Positions 1-6,704 of a stretch of DNA of 18,597 nt are shown here, piece by piece. The stretch is from an uncultured Collinsella sp. (GTDB lineage Bacteria > Actinomycetota > Coriobacteriia > Coriobacteriales > Coriobacteriaceae). Numbering within the stretch: position 1 is the first letter of the stretch; each line of letters starts with the position of its first letter. The position numbers and the translations under genes are program-made. The DNA lies in NCBI GenBank assembly GCA_959599615.1, contig CAUGKA010000019.1, positions 1 through 18,597 of the forward strand. The letters run 5' to 3'. Below the pieces are notes generated by a model, which had not been told where the DNA came from, did not search any database, and saw nothing but the letters and a program-made list of their open reading frames with translations.

Positions 1-156
1 AGCTCAAAGAAAGTGCTGGTAGGGGAGTTGTTGAGGTTTTCGACAGCTTTTGTCAGCAAGAAACTTTGCGGCTATTGCTACGGATTGCGTTGCCGTGGCC
101 TTGGCGGTGCGGGATGCTGGGCGCAAGCGTCGAATGCTCCGATTGAGGAGGCCAGC

Positions 157-579
157 ATGGACCTGTTTCTTGAGACCCCGCAGCAGCAAGCCGAGCGCAT
201 GTTGCGCCAACAGCAGCGGCTCATGGAGATGCAAATGCAAGGGGTAGTCGCCCAGCCCCCTGCGCAAAATGCCACGCCCGCGGTTTCGCTTGCGGGCGGA
301 TCGGCGCCAGAGAACTATTCCGTACAACAAGATTCGTATGCACAGGAGCTTGCGTTTGACAAGCGCCGCACGCGTCACCGTCGCGTGGGCCAGCGCCTGC
401 GCACGTTAGCGATGATTGTGCTCATTCCGTTAGGACTTGCGGCGATTTTCTTGGTCTCGTATGCGCTCACCTGCATCCTCAACGGTGCTTCGCCCAGCGA
501 AGTGCTCCAACATCTGTCAGCCCTCGGCCAGCGCCTAGGCGATGTCATAACAACCATCCGCGCCGGCTGGGAGAGTTAG
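157..579 (+). CDS. Hypothetical protein with one membrane span
   Basis: A 140-residue protein of unknown function. I chose the ATG at 157 because GAGGAGG lies just upstream at 145-151; the open frame extends to base 13, but those extra residues do not look protein-like. Residues 9-28 are rich in Gln, Met and Arg and could form a short amphipathic helix or coiled coil. Residues 29-60 are probably disordered. A strongly basic stretch (about 69-82, Lys/Arg-rich) is followed by one hydrophobic segment at about 83-108, so the N-terminus should be cytoplasmic by the positive-inside rule. The last 30 residues would be outside. I recognise no catalytic motif and no family. It may be a small envelope-associated protein. 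Confidence that it is a real gene comes from the SD sequence, coding-like composition and protein architecture. Confidence 0.7.
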   Translation: MDLFLETPQQQAERMLRQQQRLMEMQMQGVVAQPPAQNATPAVSLAGGSAPENYSVQQDSYAQELAFDKRRTRHRRVGQRLRTLAMIVLIPLGLAAIFLVSYALTCILNGASPSEVLQHLSALGQRLGDVITTIRAGWES

Positions 580-603
580 CATTCGCCACCATTGGGCTTC
601 TTG

Positions 604-641
604 GATGCTAGGATTATCGCCTCGAGTGGAATCCTTGCATC
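604..641. repeat. Imperfect hairpin after the first gene
   Basis: Arms GATGCTAGGATT (604-615) and AATCCTTGCATC (630-641) pair at 11 of 12 positions around a 14-base loop. It lies 25 bases past the stop at 579. No T-run follows, so it is not a classical intrinsic terminator. It could still end or protect the transcript of the upstream gene, or be a protein-binding site. Confidence 0.5.
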
Positions 642-669
642 TTGCGGGTCAAATCGTGTGACTGAATAG

Positions 670-690
670 TATTATTGAAGATGAATAATA
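670..690 (+). promoter_or_regulatory. AT-rich inverted repeat, candidate operator of the HTH gene
   Basis: TATTATT (670-676) and AATAATA (684-690) form a perfect 7-bp inverted repeat with a 7-base centre, in an unusually AT-rich stretch (661-720). It sits 38-58 bases ahead of the TTG start of a gene with a helix-turn-helix-like C-terminus, the usual place for an autoregulatory operator. I cannot define a clear -35/-10 pair around it. Confidence 0.35.
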
Positions 691-727
691 ATAGGAGATA
701 CAGGCAATACAAAAAGGAGGTGCTCGG

Positions 728-1291
728 TTGAATCTGACTTTTGAGGGATTTTTGAAAGGCTATTGCCGAGAGCTGTCCGGACAGCAGTCGCTGAGTTTTA
801 GGAAGCTTGTAAAGCAGGCAACAACGGTTGGGCCGCGCGTGGCGGAGCCTCTGTTTTTGCTCGCTTTAGCGCAAGGAAAAGCCGAATACGTTCTGGGTTT
901 ATCTGAGGGGTCGTGGATGGAAGAGGATTACCGAGGCGTTTTGTCCTTGTACGATCAAGCGGGTAGCATGGCGTCTCTATGCGCCAAAAGTGAGCTCCCT
1001 AACCGTTATGCCAACGTCTGGCGCGCGTATAGAGCGGTGAAGGAAAAGCCAGTGGCGGACAGAAGGATCAACGCCCTGATGCGAAAAAGAACATTGGGAG
1101 CGCTAGGGAAATCGGGCGTAACGCGCTACGGTCTCTGCCGCGATTTGAATCTGAATAAGGGAAACGTGTACGCATACTTAGCCGGTGATGACTCGAAGGT
1201 GAGCAGGAAGACAGCGCGCCGCATTATGGAATATGCGGAGGAGAGAAGCGCCCAAGAAGGGGCCGGACGTCCGGTGCGTGTGGCGGGGTAA
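728..1291 (+). CDS. Orphan protein with C-terminal helix-turn-helix-like region
   Basis: A 187-residue protein. It starts with TTG at 728, supported by an excellent Shine-Dalgarno (AGGAGG, 715-720) with 7 bases spacing; the first internal Met is far downstream at residue 63. The N-terminal two thirds appear all-helical with no motif I recognise. Residues about 132-170 read as a DNA-binding unit (TRYGLCRDLNLNKGNVYAYL, then a basic helix), like an Xre or antitoxin-type HTH. Base and codon use differ from the neighbours: more A/T, AGA/AGG arginines and AAA lysines, suggesting relatively recent acquisition. It could be a transcription factor or the antitoxin half of a toxin-antitoxin pair, but no partner gene is adjacent: the next gene is rmuC 51 bases downstream and the previous is the small membrane protein. 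Function unassigned. Confidence 0.75.
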   Translation: MNLTFEGFLKGYCRELSGQQSLSFRKLVKQATTVGPRVAEPLFLLALAQGKAEYVLGLSEGSWMEEDYRGVLSLYDQAGSMASLCAKSELPNRYANVWRAYRAVKEKPVADRRINALMRKRTLGALGKSGVTRYGLCRDLNLNKGNVYAYLAGDDSKVSRKTARRIMEYAEERSAQEGAGRPVRVAG

Positions 1292-1342
1292 GATTGATCG
1301 CGGTTTTGATTGATAATCGATTGGGTTTGTTGGGCGGAGTCT

Positions 1343-2698
1343 ATGTCTGCTATTGATATTGCGCTTGTTGTGATCGCCTTAGTGGCGGTGGGAGTTGCTG
1401 TGGTTTGCGCCCTGCAGCTTAAAGGCCTTCGTGCCGAGTTGCGAGAGCGTGGCGGCAACGAAGCGGAGACGCTCGCGGCGCTCGAGCAGGCCAACAGCGC
1501 GATCGATGCCCTCAACGTCGCGCTGACAGAAACCCGCCGCACGGCAAACGCCATCGCGCAGCAGCAGACGACCGATGCGGCCGTGGAGCAGCAACGCTAC
1601 CTGACCATCGCGCGAGAGTTCTCGCAGGCCGGCGACCGTATGGACGACCTGCGCCGCGAGACGGCCCAACAGCTTGGCGCCAACCGCGAGGGCATCGAGC
1701 AGCGCCTGGACAAGGTGCGCGAGACGGTCGATGCCCAGCTGGGCGCCATCCGCAAGGACAACAACGTGCAGCTCGATCAGATGCGCGCGACGGTGGACGA
1801 GAAGCTCTCCCGCACGCTCAACGATCGCCTGTCGGCATCGTTTAAGCAGGTGAGCGACCAGCTCGAGGCCGTGTACAAGGGCCTGGGCGATATGCAATCT
1901 ATCGCCACCGGCGTGGGCGACCTTAAGCGCGTGCTGGGCAACGTCAAGGCGCGTGGCATTTTGGGCGAGGTGCAGCTGGGTGCAATCCTGGCGGACATCC
2001 TCACACCCGACCAGTATCTGGAAAACGTCGCCACCAAGCCCGGCGCCTCGGAGCGTGTTGAGTTTGCCGTCAAGCTGCCGGTAGACGAGGGCGACCCCGT
2101 GCTGCTGCCGATCGACTCCAAATTCCCGGGCGACGCGTACGAGCATCTGCTCGACGCGCAAGAGTCGGGTGACGCTGAGGCCGTCGCCGCAGCACGCAAG
2201 ACGCTCGATGCGATGGTCAAACGCGAGGCCAAGGACATCTGCGAAAAGTACCTGAGCGTGCCGGCGACCACCAACTTTGGCATTATGTTCGTGCCGTTTG
2301 AGGGCCTGTACGCCGAGGTCGTCAGTCGCCCCGGGCTTATCGAGACCCTGGGCCGCGACTATCACGTCAACGTTGCCGGCCCCAGCACCATGGCGGCCAT
2401 CCTCAATAGTCTGCAGATGAGCTACCAGACATTTAAGTTGCAAAAACGCACTGATGACGTGCTGCGCGTACTTTCCGCCGTCAAGGCCGAGCTGCCGCGC
2501 TATCAGGCGGCGCTGCGTCGCGCCCAGCAGCAGATCGAGACCGCGGGTAAAACGGTCGAGGGCATCATCACCACGCGCACTAACGTTATGGAACGCAAGC
2601 TCAAGGACATCGACGCGCTGGAGGATACCGACCAGGTCGACGCGATCTTGGGGCTCACGTCCGCAGGCCTGCCCGCAGACCAAGAGGACGAGGACTAG
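1343..2698 (+). CDS. rmuC: DNA recombination protein RmuC
   Basis: RmuC limits recombination between short inverted repeats and has a PD-(D/E)XK-like nuclease fold; its exact activity is still poorly defined. The protein has 451 residues from the ATG at 1343, which follows GGCGGAG. The frame is open to a TTG at 1310, but the ATG start places the membrane segment (about residues 3-25) directly at the N-terminus, as expected for the family. Residues about 40-180 are a long coiled coil rich in Arg, Glu and Gln. The conserved core follows, with IDSKFP at 257-262 (the family's DSK nuclease-like motif) and the sequence NFGIMFVPFEGLYAE about 60 residues later. Length and layout fit the family. It stands 51 bases after the HTH gene with no terminator between, so some read-through is possible. 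Confidence 0.95.
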   Translation: MSAIDIALVVIALVAVGVAVVCALQLKGLRAELRERGGNEAETLAALEQANSAIDALNVALTETRRTANAIAQQQTTDAAVEQQRYLTIAREFSQAGDRMDDLRRETAQQLGANREGIEQRLDKVRETVDAQLGAIRKDNNVQLDQMRATVDEKLSRTLNDRLSASFKQVSDQLEAVYKGLGDMQSIATGVGDLKRVLGNVKARGILGEVQLGAILADILTPDQYLENVATKPGASERVEFAVKLPVDEGDPVLLPIDSKFPGDAYEHLLDAQESGDAEAVAAARKTLDAMVKREAKDICEKYLSVPATTNFGIMFVPFEGLYAEVVSRPGLIETLGRDYHVNVAGPSTMAAILNSLQMSYQTFKLQKRTDDVLRVLSAVKAELPRYQAALRRAQQQIETAGKTVEGIITTRTNVMERKLKDIDALEDTDQVDAILGLTSAGLPADQEDED

Positions 2699-2758
2699 CC
2701 GCAACGGACGGCGGCGCGCCGGCGTAAACGCGGGGCGCGGGCGCTTTTCGCGTCGCGC

Positions 2759-2789
2759 TTGACTGAAGTGCGCTTCAATGTGCAACAAT
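2759..2789 (+). promoter_or_regulatory. Candidate promoter of the ABC transporter gene
   Basis: TTGACT (2759-2764) is a good -35 match. The best -10 candidate is AACAAT (2784-2789), but the spacer is 19 bases and the -10 is only partly consensus. It lies 35-65 bases ahead of the chosen start at 2824, so a short leader would result. Confidence 0.35.
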
Positions 2790-2823
2790 GGCCTCTCGCC
2801 CTATCAGATGCGAAAGGAAGCCC

Positions 2824-4626
2824 ATGTCTCAGAGAAGCACCAGCCCGCTCAAGCGCTCCACCGTGCGCCGCACGTTGCAGCGTTTTTGGGACGTCACGCG
2901 CACGCAGCCGCTGATCGTCTTTCTCTCGGTGTTCTCGTCGGCGGGCTACATCTTTTTGCTCACGTTTGCCAACACCTACGTGATGGCGCTTATCGTCGAC
3001 CGCGTCCAGGCCGGCTCCGTGGCAGGCGACCAGGTGTTTGAGGTCTTTGGTCCTTACATTCTGGCGCTCGTGCTCGTTAATCTGGTAGGCCAGATCCTCT
3101 CCAAGCTGCAGGACTACACCGTCTACAAGCTTGAGATCGCGGGTAACTACCACCTGGCGCGCCTGTGCTTTGACACGCTCTCCAATCAATCCATGACATT
3201 CCACACCAGCCGATTTGGCGGATCGCTTGTGAGCCAGACGAGCCGTTTTATGAGCGGCTACACGGGTCTGGTGGACGTGACGGTGTATTCGCTTATCCCC
3301 ACTATCACCTCGGTTGTCTGCACGGTGGCGGCGCTCGCCCCGGTGGTGCCCACATTTACCGTGATCCTGGTGGGCATCATGGCCGTCTACATCGCGTTTG
3401 TCTGGCTTATGTACAAGCGCATCATGCCGCTTTCGGCCGCGACGTCCGCCGCGCAAAACAAGCTTTCGGGCGTGCTGTCCGACGCGGTCACGAACATCCT
3501 GGCCGTCAAGACCTGCGGGCGCGAGGACTTTGAGCGCGACCTGTTCGATGCCGCCGACCGCGCCGCGCGCGATGCCGAGACGGTTTCGATGCACGCCATG
3601 ATGCAGCGCAACTTTACGACCTCGGGCCTTATCGTCATTACCATGGCCGTGGTGAGTGTGTTCGTCGCGGGCGGCAACGCGTGGTTTGGCATCTCTGCCG
3701 GCGCGCTCGTCATGATCTTTACCTATACGTACAACCTCACCATGCGTCTGAACTACGTGAGCTCCATGATGCAGCGCATCAATCGCGCGCTGGGCGATGC
3801 GGCCGAGATGACGCGCGTGCTGGACGAGCCGCGTCTGGTGGCAGACGACGAGAACGCCCCCGAGCTCAAGGTGCGCGAGGGCGCGATTGATTTTGAGCAC
3901 CTGAGCTTTGCATACCGTGATGCCGCGGCGGGCGAGAGCGTGTTCGACGACCTGACGCTCCATGTGGCGGCGGGCCAGCGCGTGGGTCTGGTGGGCAAAT
4001 CGGGCTCGGGCAAGACGACGCTCACCAAGCTGCTGTTGCGCTTGGACGACGTACAGGGCGGCCGCGTGCTCGTGGACGGCCAGGACGTCTCGCGCTGCAC
4101 GCAGCAGAGCCTGCGCCGCCAGGTTGCCTACGTGCCGCAGGAGGCGCTGCTGTTCCACCGCTCCATTCGCGAGAATATCGCCTACGGCCGCCCCGATGCC
4201 ACCGACGAGCAGATCCGCGAGGCCGCGCGCCTGGCCAACGCGACTGAGTTTATCGATCTCCTGCCCCATGGCTTTGACACCATGGTTGGCGAGCGCGGCG
4301 TTAAGCTTTCGGGCGGCCAACGCCAGCGCGTTGCCATCGCTCGCGCTATTCTGACCGACGCGCCGATTCTGGTGCTCGACGAGGCGACCTCTGCCCTGGA
4401 CAGTGAGTCCGAGGCGCTGGTGCAGGAGGCGCTCGAGAACCTGATGCGCGGGCGCACCTCCATTGTGGTGGCGCATCGCCTGTCCACCGTGGCGGCACTC
4501 GACCGCATCGTAGTGCTGGCAGACGGCGAGATTGTCGAGGACGGCACGCATGCGCAGCTCGTCGAGGCGGGCGGCGAGTACGCAAGCCTGTGGGGCCGCC
4601 AGACCGGCGCATTTTTGGAGGCTTAA
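2824..4626 (+). CDS. ABC exporter half-transporter (fused membrane and ATPase domains)
   Basis: A 600-residue ABCB/MsbA-type exporter subunit that uses ATP to push a substrate out of the cell. I start it at ATG 2824 because AAGGAAG lies just upstream; an in-frame ATG at 2788 has no SD. Residues about 30-320 hold six membrane segments (first pair about 29-55 and 74-92, a second pair about 145-196, a third pair from about 264). The nucleotide-binding domain follows with Walker A GKSGSGKTT from 391, Q-loop Gln439, signature LSGGQ 495-499, Walker B ending in Asp519-Glu520, and H-loop His551. All catalytic residues are present, so it should be active. Such half-transporters work as homodimers or with a second subunit; none is adjacent, which favours a homodimer. 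Substrate (drug, lipid or peptide) cannot be read from the sequence. Confidence 0.93.
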   Translation: MSQRSTSPLKRSTVRRTLQRFWDVTRTQPLIVFLSVFSSAGYIFLLTFANTYVMALIVDRVQAGSVAGDQVFEVFGPYILALVLVNLVGQILSKLQDYTVYKLEIAGNYHLARLCFDTLSNQSMTFHTSRFGGSLVSQTSRFMSGYTGLVDVTVYSLIPTITSVVCTVAALAPVVPTFTVILVGIMAVYIAFVWLMYKRIMPLSAATSAAQNKLSGVLSDAVTNILAVKTCGREDFERDLFDAADRAARDAETVSMHAMMQRNFTTSGLIVITMAVVSVFVAGGNAWFGISAGALVMIFTYTYNLTMRLNYVSSMMQRINRALGDAAEMTRVLDEPRLVADDENAPELKVREGAIDFEHLSFAYRDAAAGESVFDDLTLHVAAGQRVGLVGKSGSGKTTLTKLLLRLDDVQGGRVLVDGQDVSRCTQQSLRRQVAYVPQEALLFHRSIRENIAYGRPDATDEQIREAARLANATEFIDLLPHGFDTMVGERGVKLSGGQRQRVAIARAILTDAPILVLDEATSALDSESEALVQEALENLMRGRTSIVVAHRLSTVAALDRIVVLADGEIVEDGTHAQLVEAGGEYASLWGRQTGAFLEA

Positions 4627-4689
4627 GGCCCCCGTACGTGGGACAATCGTTTCCGAGAAGTTTTGTTTCTGCCGAGCCGAGGAGTCGTT

Positions 4690-5355
4690 ATGCCACGCGA
4701 GACCAATGCCGCCAAACGCGAACGCGCCATCGAGGTGTGCGAGCGCCTTAACCGTCGCTATGGCCCGGTCGAGTGCTTCTTGGACCACGAGAATCCCTTT
4801 AGGCTGCTCATCGCGGTACTGCTCTCGGCTCAGACGACCGACGCGCAGGTCAACAAGGTGACGCCGCAGCTGTTTGCCCAGTGGCCCACGCCCGAGGCCA
4901 TGGCGGGGGCGAGCGTGGCCGATGTGGCGGACACCATTAAGTCGCTCGGCTTTTATAAGAGTAAGGCCAAGCATGCCGTGGAGGCCGCGCAGATGATCGT
5001 TGCCGACTACGGCGGCGAGGTACCGGCCGACATGAAGGAGCTTGTAAAGCTGCCGGGCGTGGGACGCAAGACGGCGAACATCGTGCTCAACGTGGGATTT
5101 GGCATCGTTGAGGGCATCGCGGTGGATACGCACGTCAACCGCATCGCGCACCGCCTGATGCTGAGTCCCAAGACGCACGCCAAAGAGCCGCTCAAGACCG
5201 AGCAGGATCTGCTCAAGATTTTGCCGCACGAGTATTGGGAGTCGGTCAATCACCAGTGGATCACCTTTGGCCGCGAGATTTGCGATGCCCGTAAGCCCAA
5301 GTGCGACGAGTGCCCGCTGGCGGATTTGTGCCCCAGCGTGCGCGTAACGGGATAG
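4690..5355 (+). CDS. nth: Endonuclease III, base-excision repair glycosylase/AP lyase
   Basis: Removes oxidised pyrimidines from DNA and cuts the resulting abasic site. The protein has 221 residues from ATG 4690 (GAGGAG upstream); a TTG at 4663 is an alternative but has a weaker SD. The helix-hairpin-helix LPGVGRKTA carries the catalytic Lys127. The catalytic Asp146 sits in VDTHV. The C-terminal iron-sulfur ligands are Cys198, Cys205, Cys208 and Cys214 in the C-X6-C-X2-C-X5-C pattern, so a 4Fe-4S cluster is expected. Length matches the family. It lies 63 bases after the ABC exporter gene and may be co-transcribed with it. Confidence 0.97.
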   Translation: MPRETNAAKRERAIEVCERLNRRYGPVECFLDHENPFRLLIAVLLSAQTTDAQVNKVTPQLFAQWPTPEAMAGASVADVADTIKSLGFYKSKAKHAVEAAQMIVADYGGEVPADMKELVKLPGVGRKTANIVLNVGFGIVEGIAVDTHVNRIAHRLMLSPKTHAKEPLKTEQDLLKILPHEYWESVNHQWITFGREICDARKPKCDECPLADLCPSVRVTG

Positions 5356-5395
5356 GGCCCGGCGCGTTTTGCCGGCGTCCGAAGGCTTTGGCCAA

Positions 5396-5407
5396 TGTTG
5401 CGCAACA
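5396..5407. promoter_or_regulatory. 12-bp perfect palindrome upstream of the zinc-ribbon gene
   Basis: TGTTGCGCAACA is a perfect 12-bp palindrome in the 118-bp gap between nth and the next gene. A -10-like TATGAT follows at 5430-5435, but no convincing -35 is at the right distance. The position suits a regulator-binding site; this is inference only. Confidence 0.3.
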
Positions 5408-5473
5408 CATTTGGGCTGCGAAGGCTCAATATGATGGCGACAGATGCCGTTTGTTGTGAGGGGATGCCCGAGT

Positions 5474-6520
5474 ATGTTTTGCACCAAGTGTGGCTCTGAG
5501 ATGCCCGACGGAACCGATTTTTGCACGAACTGCGGGGCGCGCATGGGCGCCACTTCTCCGGCGGCCGCGCCCGCCGAGCCCGCGCCGATGCCGGCGGTAG
5601 GAATGCCTCCCGTGCAGAAGAGGTCGCATAAGCGAGCGGTGATTATCGGCATATGTGTAGCGGGCGTGCTGGTGGCCGGTGGCGCTGCGCTGGCGCTGAC
5701 CGGCGTGTTGGGACCGCTTGGGCAGGGTGGCTCATCGCAGATTACGGTGCTTGGGTCCGACGAGGGTTCGGCCGAGCACAAGGACAAGGGAAGCGCCAAG
5801 GAGAAGCCTGCCGAAGGGCAAGAAGAGCCGGAAGAGCCCGAGCAGACGGGCAGCAGCGTAAAGGTCGACCTCAATGACCAGGCAACCTATGCCGCCGCGA
5901 ATCTGTTTCTGTCGAACTTTACGGAGGAACACTTCGATCGGGACTGGTATCAGGCGGGCGGCTTCGATTCGACTGACGGACTTTCTGATGACGAGAAATA
6001 CAAGCTGGTCAAGTTTATCTGGTGCCATTTTATTGACAACGCGCCGTATCGAATCGAGAAAGGCGACTACGACAACGGTAATCGCCAGCGTGTGGCGACT
6101 GATGTGGTCAATAGGGAACTCAACCGCTTGACGGGCCTGACGCTTTCCGATGCCGATATGACTTATGACAGAACGCCGGAGGGGCAGGCGATTCCTGATT
6201 CGGCCGAAGCGCATGACGGGTACTTGTATCTGAAACAGGAATACGGCCAGGGAAATTACAACCCACCGTGTGCCATCGTTACGGGCGCGACTGACCTTGG
6301 CGACAACATTTACGAGCTCACCTATGAGGTCTACAGTGCTGGCGGTATGCTACTTCCTTCCGACATCCCCGAGAGCACCTACGGCCTGCCAAAGGACCAG
6401 TTCATCGCCGCAATTCAAGCGAACGCATCCATGGGCCGTACCGAGACTTGCACGGTCCGCGTCGTGCAGGGTGACGGCGCTCCGACCTTCACGCTGCTTA
6501 AAATGGGTGTCTACGACTAG
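5474..6520 (+). CDS. Zinc-ribbon protein with one membrane span and unknown outer domain
   Basis: A 348-residue protein of unknown function. The ATG at 5474 was chosen because it gives the typical zinc-ribbon beginning; an upstream in-frame ATG at 5444 lacks an SD. Cys3, Cys6, Cys17 and Cys20 form two CxxC knuckles (CTKC and CTNC), a zinc_ribbon-type N-terminal domain. Residues about 23-54 are Pro/Ala-rich and end in basic residues. One hydrophobic segment spans about 55-78. An acidic Glu/Lys/Pro linker (about 97-127) leads to a folded domain of about 220 residues rich in aromatic residues and Asp, presumably outside the cell. No enzymatic motif is visible. This arrangement (cytoplasmic zinc ribbon, one span, outer domain) recurs in Gram-positive gut bacteria. 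An intrinsic terminator lies just beyond the stop. Confidence 0.88.
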   Translation: MFCTKCGSEMPDGTDFCTNCGARMGATSPAAAPAEPAPMPAVGMPPVQKRSHKRAVIIGICVAGVLVAGGAALALTGVLGPLGQGGSSQITVLGSDEGSAEHKDKGSAKEKPAEGQEEPEEPEQTGSSVKVDLNDQATYAAANLFLSNFTEEHFDRDWYQAGGFDSTDGLSDDEKYKLVKFIWCHFIDNAPYRIEKGDYDNGNRQRVATDVVNRELNRLTGLTLSDADMTYDRTPEGQAIPDSAEAHDGYLYLKQEYGQGNYNPPCAIVTGATDLGDNIYELTYEVYSAGGMLLPSDIPESTYGLPKDQFIAAIQANASMGRTETCTVRVVQGDGAPTFTLLKMGVYD

Positions 6521-6545
6521 ACTCGGCGTATAGCTCACTCTGATA

Positions 6546-6577
6546 GCGCCAGGCGGCTCGTCCGTCTGGCGTTTTTT
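6546..6577 (+). terminator. Intrinsic terminator after the zinc-ribbon gene
   Basis: Arms CGCCAGGCGG (6547-6556) and CCGTCTGGCG (6562-6571) pair fully with one G-T wobble around a 5-base loop, followed by six Ts (6572-6577). It starts about 25 bases after the stop at 6520. Confidence 0.9.
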
Positions 6578-6595
6578 GCGGGGCTGGACGTACGC

Positions 6596-6626
6596 TTGAG
6601 CTGGAGTCCTCTCCATGCGCTACCAT
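6596..6626 (+). promoter_or_regulatory. Weak candidate promoter for mfd
   Basis: TTGAGC (6596-6601) and TACCAT (6621-6626) with a 19-base spacer lie between the terminator and the mfd leader hairpin. Both boxes are partial matches and the spacer is long, so this is a suggestion only. A promoter is needed somewhere here because a terminator ends the preceding transcript. Confidence 0.3.
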
Positions 6627-6651
6627 GACAGGCAACGAATTTGACGAACGA

Positions 6652-6679
6652 CCCGCCGAGCTTGCCCCGGCGGGCTTTT
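6652..6679 (+). terminator. Terminator-like hairpin in the mfd leader
   Basis: A perfect 7-bp GC stem, CCCGCCG (6652-6658) with CGGCGGG (6668-6674), is followed by CTTTT. It ends only 25 bases before the mfd start codon. It could be a second terminator backing up the one at 6546, or an attenuator if mfd is transcribed from upstream. Its short T-run makes it weaker than the first. Confidence 0.55.
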
Positions 6680-6704
6680 GGCGTTGCAATGCCGGAGGAA
6701 CAGC

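Noticed and set aside
1..156. Possible protein-coding start or gene end at the left edge
   Set aside because: All frames here give Cys/Gly/Arg-rich sequence without an SD or motif. I see no RNA gene or terminator in it either.
2699..2758. GC-rich stretch after rmuC as an intrinsic terminator
   Set aside because: Several short GCG/CGC pairings are possible, but no clean stem with a T-run can be drawn.
1379..2788. Minus-strand open frame of 469 codons opposite rmuC
   Set aside because: Antisense to RmuC; His/Leu/Arg-rich with no domain signal.
2695..5874. Minus-strand open frame of 1059 codons opposite the ABC exporter, nth and part of the zinc-ribbon gene
   Set aside because: It is antisense to three well-supported genes. 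Its His/Arg/Ala-rich low-complexity product is the usual result of high-GC codon bias on the other strand.
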